From: Microtetraspora sp. NBRC 13810
GTDB lineage: Bacteria > Actinomycetota > Actinomycetes > Streptosporangiales > Streptosporangiaceae
Reading direction: 5' to 3'
NCBI RefSeq assembly: GCF_030268685.1
Contig: NZ_BSRQ01000014.1
Location: forward strand, 162,205 to 226,204
DNA length: 64,000 nt
The translations under genes and the position numbers were made by a program. Within the stretch, counting starts at the first letter, position 1, and each line of letters begins with the position of its first letter. Of this stretch, positions 37,787 to 45,543 are shown piece after piece. The notes under the pieces were generated by a model. That model saw only the letters and a program-made list of their open reading frames with translations, made no database searches and was not told the DNA's origin.

Positions 37787-38223
37787 GCGTCGACACGGCG
37801 GCGGTGGAGACGGCCAACCAGACGTTCTACACCGCGATCGAGGAAGCCGATCTCGACAAGATGACCGAGATCTGGGCCCTCGACATCGACGGCCAGCAGG
37901 TGAGCTGCGTGCATCCGGGCTGGCCGATGCTCACCGGCCGGGGCGAGGTGCTCCGTTCCTGGGCGCTGATCATGGCCAACACGCCCTACATCCAGTTCGT
38001 GCTGACCGACGTCCAGGTCACGGTGTTCGGTGACGTCGCCGTCCTGACCTGCGCCGAGAACATCCTGACCGCGGGCGACGCGGGCGAGGCGAGTTTCGCG
38101 GCGGGCAAGGTCGTGGCCAGCAACACGTTCATCAGGACCACCGAGGGCTGGCGGCTGTGGATGCACCACGGCTCCCCGGTCCTGCAGGGTGAGGACGACG
38201 CCGAGGACGAGGAGCCCGAGTGA
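37783..38223 (+). CDS. NTF2-like (SnoaL-type) small protein
   Basis: 146 residues with a cone-shaped NTF2-like fold: N-terminal helices, CVHPGWPMLTGRGEVLRSW, and the closing strand pair ending in GWRLWMHHGSPV. Very acidic tail (EDDAEDEEPE). Always found between folP and folB in related genomes; function unknown, probably ligand binding. Stop-start overlaps on both sides (ATGA, GTGA) indicate translational coupling. Ribosome site GGAGGAGGCAG. Confidence 0.85.
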   Translation: MSVDTAAVETANQTFYTAIEEADLDKMTEIWALDIDGQQVSCVHPGWPMLTGRGEVLRSWALIMANTPYIQFVLTDVQVTVFGDVAVLTCAENILTAGDAGEASFAAGKVVASNTFIRTTEGWRLWMHHGSPVLQGEDDAEDEEPE

Positions 38224-38600
38224 TCTCCGAGGTGGCCGACACGATCCGGCTGACCGGGCTGCGCGCCCGCGGGTTCCACGGCGCTCTCGACGCCGAGCGG
38301 GTGCTGGGGCAGGAGTTCGTCGTCGACGTGACGCTGTTCCTCGACACGGCCCCGGCCGCCGCGGGTGACGACTTGGCCAAGACCGTCGACTACGGCTCGC
38401 TGGCCGTGCGGCTGGCCGAGGTGGTGTCGGGCGAGCCGGTGGCGCTGATCGAGACGCTGGCGCAGCGGCTGGCCGACGTCTGCCTGGCCGGTGAGCAGGT
38501 CGAGGCGGCCGAGGTGACCGTGCACAAGCCGGCCGCGCCCATCCCCGTCCCGTTCAGCGACGTGTCCGTCACGATCACCCGGCGCCGTCCGGCGAAATGA
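38220..38600 (+). CDS. folB: Dihydroneopterin aldolase
   Basis: 126 residues. LRARGFHGALDAERVLGQEFVVDV at the start, then TVDYGSLA and LIETLAQRLAD, as in FolB; the C-terminal VTVHKP lysine is the usual catalytic one. Converts dihydroneopterin to 6-hydroxymethyl-dihydropterin. Confidence 0.95.
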   Translation: MISEVADTIRLTGLRARGFHGALDAERVLGQEFVVDVTLFLDTAPAAAGDDLAKTVDYGSLAVRLAEVVSGEPVALIETLAQRLADVCLAGEQVEAAEVTVHKPAAPIPVPFSDVSVTITRRRPAK

Positions 38601-38689
38601 CCGGCCTCGATGGGATGCGGAGCAGGCACCTGGTTTGTTGACCGGTGGGACGGCGACGTGGAGGAGATTGTCTTGGCGGTGGTCGGCAG

Positions 38690-39190
38690 GTGAAGGCGGT
38701 TATCGCACTGGGGAGCAATCTGGGCCGGCGTTTCGACACGCTCCAGGGCGCCGTGGACGCGTTGTTCGACGCGCCGGGGCTGCGGTTCGTGGCCGTGTCC
38801 CCGGTCTATGAGACCGATCCGGTGGGCGGCCCCGAGCAGGGTCCCTATCTCAACGCGGTGGTGATCGGCGAGACCACGCTCGACCCGCACACCCTGCTGG
38901 AGCGGGCGCAGGGCGTGGAGCGCGCCTTCGGCCGCGAGCGGCGGGAGCACTGGGGACCGCGCACCCTCGACGTCGACCTGATCGCGCTCGGCGATCTGGT
39001 CCTCGGCGACCCGGAGCTGACGCTGCCCCATCCGCGCGCGCACGAGCGGGCCTTCGTGCTGGTGCCGTGGTCCGCGGCCGATCCGGAGGCGGCGCTGCCC
39101 GGGTACGGCCCGGTGGCCGGCCTGCTCGCCGGGCTGGACACCTCGGGAGTGCGGGAGAGGGCGGAGCGCACGCTACAGGTGCCGATGTGA
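38690..39190 (+). CDS. folK: HPPK: 2-amino-4-hydroxy-6-hydroxymethyldihydropteridine diphosphokinase
   Basis: 166 residues from GTG 38690, where the conserved N-terminus KAVIALGSNLG begins; the frame is open 15 codons more but without homology. Signature GPRTLDVDLIALGD is intact. Pyrophosphorylates hydroxymethyl-dihydropterin for FolP. Stop overlaps the next gene's GTG. Confidence 0.95.
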   Translation: MKAVIALGSNLGRRFDTLQGAVDALFDAPGLRFVAVSPVYETDPVGGPEQGPYLNAVVIGETTLDPHTLLERAQGVERAFGRERREHWGPRTLDVDLIALGDLVLGDPELTLPHPRAHERAFVLVPWSAADPEAALPGYGPVAGLLAGLDTSGVRERAERTLQVPM

Positions 39191-39648
39191 AGACCACCCG
39201 CCCCCTGGTGCTGGTCGCCCTCATCGTCGGCTTCGCCGTGCTGACCTGGGTTCTGCTGCGCTCCTTCTACTCCGACCTGCCGTCGCTGCCGTGGACCGCG
39301 ATCCCGACCGTGCTGCTGCTCGCCGTCGGCGAGGGCTACAGCGGCTGGATGACCCGGGCCAGGATCGAGCGCAGGGACGACACCAAGCCGGTGGAGCCGC
39401 TCGCCGTGGCGAGGCTCGCCGCGCTGGCCAAGGCGTCGTCGCACGCGGGAGCCGTCTTCGGCGGGATCTTCGCCGGGTTCGTCCTCTACGTCAGCGACCG
39501 GCTGGACCAGGCCACCCCGCAGCAGGACTTCTTCGTCGCCGGCGGCTCCCTGCTGGCCTGCGTGGTGCTGATCTGCGCCGCCCTCTATCTGGAATACTGC
39601 TGCCGCATTCCCAAGGGCGACGAGGACAACCACCGCGACGACGGCTGA
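39187..39648 (+). CDS. DUF3180 membrane protein
   Basis: 153 residues with membrane helices at about 7-27, 37-55, 86-108 and 118-140. Start GTG overlaps the folK stop (GTGA). The family is found next to folK in actinomycetes; function unknown. Confidence 0.88.
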   Translation: MKTTRPLVLVALIVGFAVLTWVLLRSFYSDLPSLPWTAIPTVLLLAVGEGYSGWMTRARIERRDDTKPVEPLAVARLAALAKASSHAGAVFGGIFAGFVLYVSDRLDQATPQQDFFVAGGSLLACVVLICAALYLEYCCRIPKGDEDNHRDDG

Positions 39649-39652
39649 GCCG

Positions 39653-40813
39653 TCACTTGTCGATGTCCCCGACCACGAAGAACATCGACCCGAGGATCGC
39701 GATCATGTCGGCGACCAGGTGGCCGGGCAGCATCTCGCGCAGCACCTGGATGTTGTTGAAGGACGCCGAGCGCAGCTTGAGCCGCCACGGCGTCTTCTCC
39801 CCGCGGGAGACCAGGTAGTAGCCGTTGACGCCGAGCGGGCTCTCGGTCCACGCGTAGGTGTGGCCCTCGGGCACCTTGAGCACCTTGGGCAGGCGCTGGT
39901 TGATCGGTCCCGGCGGCAGCTCGCGGAGCCGCTCCAGGCAGGCGTCGGCGAGGTCGAGGGAGATCTTGACCTGCTCGAAGAGCACCTGGAACCGCGCGTG
40001 GCAGTCGCCGGCCGTACGGGTCGCGACCTTGACGGGCAGCTCCCCGTAGGCGAGGTAGGGCTCGTCGCGGCGCAGGTCGAAGTCGACGCCGGAGGCGCGG
40101 GCGATCGGCCCGCTCACGCCGTACTGCATGATCGTGTCGCGGTCGAGCACGCCGATGCCCCTGGTGCGGGCGAGGAAGATGTCGTTGCCCAGCAGCAGGT
40201 TCTCGATGTCGGGCAGGCGGCGCCGTACGTCGGCGACCGCCTGGGCGGTGCGGGACAGCCAGCCGGCGGGCAGATCCTCCTTCAGCCCGCCGACCCGGTT
40301 GAACATGTAGTGCATGCGGCCGCCGGAGATCTCCTCCATGACCGCCTGGAGCGTCTCGCGCTCCCTGAAGGCGTAGAACACCGGGGTGATCGCGCCGAGC
40401 TCCAGCGGGTAGGAGCCGAGGAACATCAGGTGGCTGAGCACCCGGTTGAGCTCGGCCAGCAGGGTGCGCGCCCACACCGCCCTGACCGGCGTCTCCATGC
40501 CGAGCATGCGCTCGACCGCGATCACCACGCCCAGCTCGTTGGCGAACGCGGACAGCCAGTCGTGCCGGTTGGCCAGCACGATGATCTGCCGGTAGTCGCG
40601 CACCTCGAAGAGCTTCTCCGCGCCCCTGTGCATATAGCCGATGATCGGTTCGGCCGAGCTGATCCGCTCCCCGTCGAGCGTGAGCCGCAGCCGCAGCACG
40701 CCGTGCGTCGAGGGGTGCTGCGGGCCGATGTTGAGGACCATGTCCTCGGTGGCCAGCTCCTTGACGCCGGTGCCGATGCCGACGATGCGCTCGCGGGGTT
40801 CGTGCTCGGTCAT
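39653..40813 (-). CDS. nuoD: Orphan NADH-quinone oxidoreductase subunit D (49-kDa type)
   Basis: 386 residues. Full-length NuoD/49-kDa fold with [17 protein letters not shown] at the N-terminus, [14 protein letters not shown], and the C-terminal block ending [12 protein letters not shown]. No other nuo gene is nearby, so it is an extra copy outside the complex I operon; a similar orphan nuoD is known in this neighbourhood in Streptomyces (from memory). It follows the cysteine-desulfurase-like gene by 17 bases on the same strand and may share its SAM-IV riboswitch. Confidence 0.93.
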   Translation of the reverse strand: MTEHEPRERIVGIGTGVKELATEDMVLNIGPQHPSTHGVLRLRLTLDGERISSAEPIIGYMHRGAEKLFEVRDYRQIIVLANRHDWLSAFANELGVVIAVERMLGMETPVRAVWARTLLAELNRVLSHLMFLGSYPLELGAITPVFYAFRERETLQAVMEEISGGRMHYMFNRVGGLKEDLPAGWLSRTAQAVADVRRRLPDIENLLLGNDIFLARTRGIGVLDRDTIMQYGVSGPIARASGVDFDLRRDEPYLAYGELPVKVATRTAGDCHARFQVLFEQVKISLDLADACLERLRELPPGPINQRLPKVLKVPEGHTYAWTESPLGVNGYYLVSRGEKTPWRLKLRSASFNNIQVLREMLPGHLVADMIAILGSMFFVVGDIDK

Positions 40814-40830
40814 ACCGTCATGCTGTCACG

Positions 40831-42180
40831 TCAGGGCGAGGTGGCAAGGTCGCGGAGGGCGGCGACGAGCCGGTCCACGTGCTCCTCGGTGGTGCCGACG
40901 CCGATGGAGGCCCGTACGGCTCCCGCCGAGCCGTCCGCGCAGCCGCCCGCCGCGTCCAGCAGGTGGCCGACGAACGGGTGCGCGCAGAACCGCCCGTCGC
41001 GCACGCCGATGCCGTACCCCGACGACAGCGCCTCGGCCACCTCGCGCGCCCGCCGGCCCGCCACGGTGAAGGAGACGATGCCGACCCGGGGATGGTCCGG
41101 CCCCCACAGCGACAGTTCGCGGACGCCGTCGATGGAGGCGAGCCCGGCGCGCAGCCGGGCGAGCAGGCGCTCCTCCTCGCGGACGAGGGGCGTCCAGCCG
41201 GTCGCGGACAGGGCGTCGCAGGCGGCGGCCAGCGCGATGGCGCCCAGCACGTTCGGGGTGCCCGCCTCGTGCCGCTGTTCGGGGTCGTCGCTCCACTCGG
41301 TGCTTCCGCCGGCGGCGGCGACGGACTTCGAGGCGCCGCCGCCGCGCAGGTAGGGTTCCGCGCGGGCGAGCCAGTCGGCGCGGCCGACCAGCGCGCCCGC
41401 GCCGAAGGGCGCGTACAGCTTGTGCCCGGAGAAGGCGACGTAGTCCAGGTCGAGCGCGGTGAGGTTGAGCCTGCGGTGCGGGACGAGCTGCGCCGCGTCC
41501 ACCAGGATGCGGGCGCCGTGCCGGTGCGCGATGTGCGCGAGCGCGGCGATCGGCCACAGCTCCCCGGTGACGTTGGAGGCGGCGGTCACCACCAGCAGCT
41601 TCGGGCCGTCGATGCCGGAGAGCGCGTCGTCCGCCGCGCGCACGGCCTCGCCGGGGAAGGCGGGCGGCGCCAGCCGTACGGCATCGGGCCAGGGGAGCAG
41701 GGAGGCGTGGTGCTCGGTGTCGAAGGCGACGACGGTGGTGCCCGGCGGCAGGCAGCGGGCCAGCAGGTTGGTGGCGTCGGTGGTGTTGCGGGTGAAGACC
41801 ACGGCGTCGTCGGTCCGGCCGCCGACGAACGCGCGCACGGTGTGCCTGGCCTGCTCGTACCGGGAGGTGGTGAGCTGGGAGGCGTAGCCCGCGCCGCGGT
41901 GCACGCTGGAGTACGCCGGGAGCGCGGCGGCGACGGCCTCGCCCACCGGCACGAGACACGGCGCGCTGGCCGCGTAGTCGAGGTTCGCGTACGGCACCAG
42001 CCGGCCGCCCCTGACCGGGACCTCAAGGTCGGCGCCGAGCACCTGGGGGATGACGGACCGGACCGGGTTCGCGGCGGCCTGGGCGGGGACCGTCGTCTCC
42101 GGTGCGCCGGGTGCGTCGGGGGTGCCAGAGGTGCGAGGGGTGCTGGGGGTGCTGGGGGAGAGGATCGTGAGCAGGGACAA
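40831..42180 (-). CDS. Aminotransferase class V / cysteine desulfurase-like PLP enzyme
   Basis: 449 residues. TTG start at 42180 with a perfect ribosome site (AGGAGG, 8-base spacing). A 50-residue Ser/Thr/Pro/Ala-rich N-terminus precedes the PLP fold: YANLDYAASAP, FTRNTTDATNLLA, DAAQLVPH and the Schiff-base lysine in SGHKLYAPFGAG. The IscS/SufS catalytic cysteine loop is not obvious, although RFCAHPFVGHLL has a Cys near the C-terminus, so the exact reaction is uncertain (sulfur transfer, or a lyase such as EgtE). A SAM-IV riboswitch in its leader links it to methionine/SAM or sulfur metabolism. Confidence 0.85.
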   Translation of the reverse strand: MSLLTILSPSTPSTPRTSGTPDAPGAPETTVPAQAAANPVRSVIPQVLGADLEVPVRGGRLVPYANLDYAASAPCLVPVGEAVAAALPAYSSVHRGAGYASQLTTSRYEQARHTVRAFVGGRTDDAVVFTRNTTDATNLLARCLPPGTTVVAFDTEHHASLLPWPDAVRLAPPAFPGEAVRAADDALSGIDGPKLLVVTAASNVTGELWPIAALAHIAHRHGARILVDAAQLVPHRRLNLTALDLDYVAFSGHKLYAPFGAGALVGRADWLARAEPYLRGGGASKSVAAAGGSTEWSDDPEQRHEAGTPNVLGAIALAAACDALSATGWTPLVREEERLLARLRAGLASIDGVRELSLWGPDHPRVGIVSFTVAGRRAREVAEALSSGYGIGVRDGRFCAHPFVGHLLDAAGGCADGSAGAVRASIGVGTTEEHVDRLVAALRDLATSP

Positions 42181-42254
42181 CGCCGGCCTCCTGAAGGTCG
42201 TCGGACCCCCGCCTCGGCGTCATCATGACCGGAGCCCGCGCTTGCCCGGCGCTT

Positions 42255-42350
42255 TCTGCGACGGACCAGGTCCTCACCCGGGGCACCCCGCCGCGGACGC
42301 GAGGGTTGCCGGCCAGCGAGCCGGGGCTTGGCGCTGGCACTCATGACCTA
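42255..42350 (-). ncRNA. SAM-IV riboswitch
   Basis: Read on the minus strand the leader has the SAM-IV hallmarks in order: GGTCATGAGTGCCAGCG, then GCCCCGGCT, GCTGGCCGGCAACCCTC, CCGCGG, GGGGTGCCCCGGGTGA and GACCTGGTC. The GGCAACC core and the pseudoknot-forming GGGGTGCC match the class known from Streptomyces and relatives. It lies 75 bases upstream of the PLP enzyme start. High SAM is expected to lower expression of that gene, and perhaps of nuoD after it. Confidence 0.92.
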
Positions 42351-42357
42351 CGCCCGC

Positions 42358-42363
42358 ACTATA
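42358..42363 (-). promoter_or_regulatory. Candidate -10 box for the riboswitch transcript
   Basis: TATAGT on the minus strand directly upstream of the riboswitch. The -35 region is poor (GTTTGC at 17-base spacing). Confidence 0.45.
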
Positions 42364-42396
42364 ACCGACCGGCCGCCCCCGACCGCAAACCGGGAG

Positions 42397-42419
42397 GTAA
42401 ACGCCCATCCGTTTACGAT
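42397..42419 (+). promoter_or_regulatory. P450 promoter -10 box overlapped by an inverted repeat
   Basis: TACGAT (42414-42419) lies 6 bases before the GTG at 42426 with no ribosome site between, so the mRNA is probably leaderless. GTAAAC (42397-42402) and GTTTAC (42411-42416) form an inverted repeat whose right arm overlaps the -10 box, a typical repressor site. Confidence 0.5.
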
Positions 42420-42425
42420 GACCCT

Positions 42426-43625
42426 GTGCGATTCGACCCCTGGGACCAGAAGTTCGTCGCTCATCCCTACGATGTCTACGCCGAGATGCGCGCGTCCACC
42501 CCGGTCACGTTCTTCGAGCCGACCGGCCAGTGGCTGGTGGCCAGGCACGCCGACGTCAACGCGCTGCTGCGGGACCGCCGCCTCGGCCGTTCCTACCTGC
42601 ACGTCGCCGGCCACGAGGAGTACGGCAGGCAGCCCGAGCCGGACTTCCAGGAGCCGTTCTGGCGGGTCACCAGGACCGGGATGCTCGACGTCGAGCCGCC
42701 GGTGCACACCCGGCTGCGGCGGCTCGTGTCCAAGGCGTTCACGCCGCGCATGGTCGAGTCGCTGCGGCCGAGGATCCGGCGGATCGCCACCGGGCTGGCC
42801 GAGGACCTGGTGGAACGCGGCGGCGGCGACCTGCTCGCCGACGTGGCCGAGCCGCTTCCGGTCACGGTGATCGCCGAGATGCTCGGCGTCCCCGAGGAGG
42901 ACCGGCACCTGCTGCGTCCCTGGTCGGCCGACATCTGCGGGATGTACGAGCTCAACCCGTCGATGGAGGCGCAGCTCAAGGCGGTGCGCGCGGCCGAGGA
43001 GTTCTCCGGCTACCTGCGTGACCTGTCCAGGTCCCGCAGGGACGCGCCGGGGGACGACCTCATCAGCGCGCTCACGCAGGTCGTGGACGAGGGCGACCGG
43101 CTCACCGAGGACGAGCTGATCGGCACCTGCGTGCTCCTGCTGAACGCCGGGCACGAGGCCACCGTCAACGTCACGGGGAACGGCTGGTGGTCGCTCTTCC
43201 GCAACCCCGGGGAGCTGGCCAGGCTGCGCGCCGACCACTCGCTGCTGCCCACCGCCGTGGAGGAGCTGATGCGCTACGACACGCCGTTGCAGCTCTTCGA
43301 GCGCTGGGTGCTGGAGGACATCACGGTCGGCGGCGTGCACATCCCGCGCGGGGTCGAGGTGGCCCTGCTCTTCGGTTCGGCCAACCACGACGACGCGGTC
43401 TTCGACGACCCCGCGACCCTGAACCTCTCCCGCCCCGAGAACCCGCACATCTCCTTCGGGGCGGGCATCCACTTCTGCCTGGGCGCCCCGCTCGCCCGCA
43501 TCGAGCTCATCGAGTCCTTCGGCGCCCTGCTGCGGGCCGCCCCCGGCCTCACCCTGGACGAGGAACCCACCTGGAAGCCCAACTACGTCATCCGCGGCCT
43601 CACCTCCCTGAAGGTCTCCGTCTGA
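42426..43625 (+). CDS. Cytochrome P450
   Basis: 399 residues from GTG 42426. Heme ligand Cys351 in SFGAGIHFCLGAPLAR; I-helix LLLNAGHEATVN with the acid-alcohol pair displaced as in some bacterial P450s; ExxR in EELMRYDTP. A soluble class I type monooxygenase needing ferredoxin; no redox partner gene is nearby. Substrate unknown. Confidence 0.94.
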   Translation: MRFDPWDQKFVAHPYDVYAEMRASTPVTFFEPTGQWLVARHADVNALLRDRRLGRSYLHVAGHEEYGRQPEPDFQEPFWRVTRTGMLDVEPPVHTRLRRLVSKAFTPRMVESLRPRIRRIATGLAEDLVERGGGDLLADVAEPLPVTVIAEMLGVPEEDRHLLRPWSADICGMYELNPSMEAQLKAVRAAEEFSGYLRDLSRSRRDAPGDDLISALTQVVDEGDRLTEDELIGTCVLLLNAGHEATVNVTGNGWWSLFRNPGELARLRADHSLLPTAVEELMRYDTPLQLFERWVLEDITVGGVHIPRGVEVALLFGSANHDDAVFDDPATLNLSRPENPHISFGAGIHFCLGAPLARIELIESFGALLRAAPGLTLDEEPTWKPNYVIRGLTSLKVSV

Positions 43626-43635
43626 CCCCGCCCAC

Positions 43636-43770
43636 GGCACCCTGACCGGCGCCGCGGGCGGGTCTTCCGAGGCGGGCTCCCTCACGACCCTGACGGGCGC
43701 CGCGGGGGTACAGGCTCTCCCGCGGCACCCTGACGGGCGCCGCGGGGGCTTTCCGAAGCAGGCTCGCGTA
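43636..43770. repeat. Three direct repeats between convergent genes
   Basis: ACCCTGACGGGCGCCGCGGG and close variants begin at 43639, 43687 and 43727 (spacing 48 and 40). They lie between the P450 and antiporter stops, and their GGCGCC cores are self-complementary, so they could fold and slow polymerase from either side. Confidence 0.6.
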
Positions 43771-43833
43771 CGGTGCGGGAGGGCTCGCCGCCCCCCTTCC
43801 CCCCGGCGCGGCGCCCGGAGGGCGTCGCGGAGG

Positions 43834-44994
43834 TCAGGCGCGTTTGGCGATCGCGGTGATGAAGGGCTGGACGAGGCGGGCGGCCAGGGGGCCGAAGGCC
43901 GCGAGGATGAGGACGTAGGCGGCGGCGAGGGGGCCGAGGTCGGGATGGGCGCCGGCGCCGACGGCCAGGCCGGCGATGACGATGTTGAACTCGCCGCGCG
44001 GGATCATGGCGATGCCCGCCCGCGCCTGGCCCGCCTTCGCGATGCCGGCCCGGCGGGCGGCGTACGCGCCGGCGAGCAGCTTGGTGATCATGCTGACCAG
44101 GGCGAGGGCCGCGGCCAGCCCGGCCACCGGGAGGATGGCCCGGGGATCGGTCTGTAACCCGAAGAAGACGAAGAACACGGCGGCGAACAGATCCCGGATC
44201 GGGGTGAGCAACGCCCGCGCGTCCTCGGCCAGTTCGCCGGACACGGCGATGCCGACGAGGAAGGCGCCGACGGCCGCGGAGACCTGGAGCTGCTGGGCGA
44301 GCCCGGCCACGACCAGCGCCAGCCCGACCACCTTGAGCAGCAGCACCTCGGAGTTGGGACTGCGCACGAACGCCTCGATGAACCGCCCGAAGCGCAGGGC
44401 GACGAGCAGCACCACGCTGACCGTGCCGAGCGCGATCGCCACCGTGATGGCCCCGTTGAGCAGGCTGAGCCCGGCCAGCAGGGCGGTGAGGACGGGCAGG
44501 TAGAGCGCCATCGTGAGGTCTTCGAAGACCAGCAGCGACAGGACGACGGGTGTCTCCCGGTTGCCTATCCATCCCAGATCGGACAGCACCTTGGCGGTGA
44601 TGCCGGAGGAGGTGGCGTAGGTGACGCCGGCCATCGCCACGGCGGCGACCGGGCCCCAGCCGAGCAGCAGGGCGGCGATCGCGCCGGGCGCCGCGTTGAG
44701 GACGAGGTCGACGAGCCCGCCGCGCAGGTTGCCGCGCAGGCTGCTCACCAGTTCGTCGGCGTTGTACTCCAGCCCCAGTGTGAGCAGCAGCAGGATGACG
44801 CCGAGTTCGGCGCCCACCGAGATGAACTCCTCGCTGTCGGCCAGCGGCACGATGCCGCCCTGTCCGAAGGCGAGGCCGGCGAGGAGGTAGAGGGGGATGG
44901 GGGAGATGCCGAAGCGGAGGGCCATGGCGCCGAGCACGCCGAGGCCGAGAATGACGAAGCCGAACTCGAGAAAAAGTATCGCGGTGCTGTGCAA
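43834..44994 (-). CDS. CPA2-family cation:proton antiporter (KhtU/KefB-like)
   Basis: 386 residues, nearly all membrane: about 11-13 helices, with the Na/H-exchanger region ELGVILLLLTLGLEY and the unwound-helix block AGVTYATSSGITAKVL. No cytosolic KTN domain is attached. The gene 8 bases upstream supplies a separate RCK_C protein, the organisation of the potassium efflux system KhtTU. Confidence 0.88.
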   Translation of the reverse strand: MHSTAILFLEFGFVILGLGVLGAMALRFGISPIPLYLLAGLAFGQGGIVPLADSEEFISVGAELGVILLLLTLGLEYNADELVSSLRGNLRGGLVDLVLNAAPGAIAALLLGWGPVAAVAMAGVTYATSSGITAKVLSDLGWIGNRETPVVLSLLVFEDLTMALYLPVLTALLAGLSLLNGAITVAIALGTVSVVLLVALRFGRFIEAFVRSPNSEVLLLKVVGLALVVAGLAQQLQVSAAVGAFLVGIAVSGELAEDARALLTPIRDLFAAVFFVFFGLQTDPRAILPVAGLAAALALVSMITKLLAGAYAARRAGIAKAGQARAGIAMIPRGEFNIVIAGLAVGAGAHPDLGPLAAAYVLILAAFGPLAARLVQPFITAIAKRA

Positions 44995-45002
44995 GGATCG
45001 GC

Positions 45003-45497
45003 CTACCCGTCGGCCAGGATATCGGCCACGGCTTCTGTGCTGTCCTGTCCGCCCACGACGACGATCACGTCACCGGCGGCCAGGCCGAAGTCCGGGGTCG
45101 GGCTGGTGATGACCTGCCCGCCGCGCACGACGGCCACGATCGAGGCGCCCGTCCGGGTCCGCACCCGCGCGTCGCCCATCGGCCGGCCCACGTACGGCGA
45201 GCCGGGCCCGATGGGGAGCTGCAGGCTGACCAGACCCTCGACCTGGCTGTGCAGGGCGTTGAGCCGCTGCACGATGCGCGGTGCGCCGAGCAACTCGACG
45301 AGGGCTTCCGCCTCCTCGTCGTTGAGCTTGACGGCCTCGCACGCCCGGTCCGGGTCGGAGACGTCGTAGATCACCAGGTCTCGCCGCCCGGTGCGGTGGC
45401 TGACGACACCGACCCTACGGCCCGACCGGGTGGTGAACTCGTGTTTGAGTCCTATTCCGGGAAGAGCCGTTTGTTCGATGTCCACCACGCGTGTCAC
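45003..45497 (-). CDS. RCK_C (TrkA-C) regulatory subunit, KhtT-like
   Basis: 164 residues, soluble. An N-terminal KhtT-like part (VDIEQTALPGIGLKHEFTTRSG) is followed by a TrkA-C domain (about 80-160) ending in GLAAGDVIVVVGGQDS. In Bacillus subtilis KhtT binds c-di-AMP through this domain and gates KhtU. That ligand is an inference here, but it fits the c-di-AMP riboswitch elsewhere in the window. Co-transcribed with the antiporter. GTG start; an inverted repeat lies just upstream. Confidence 0.85.
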   Translation of the reverse strand: MTRVVDIEQTALPGIGLKHEFTTRSGRRVGVVSHRTGRRDLVIYDVSDPDRACEAVKLNDEEAEALVELLGAPRIVQRLNALHSQVEGLVSLQLPIGPGSPYVGRPMGDARVRTRTGASIVAVVRGGQVITSPTPDFGLAAGDVIVVVGGQDSTEAVADILADG

Positions 45498-45502
45498 CTC
45501 AT

Positions 45503-45525
45503 TAGATACCGCCTATTGGTATCTA
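45503..45525. promoter_or_regulatory. Perfect 8-base inverted repeat upstream of the KhtT-like gene
   Basis: TAGATACC-GCCTATT-GGTATCTA, 6 bases before the GTG start at 45497 and within the 46-base gap after the methyltransferase gene. Placed like an operator at the antiporter promoter. Confidence 0.55.
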
Positions 45526-45543
45526 CAGGGTATAGCGGCTGGT

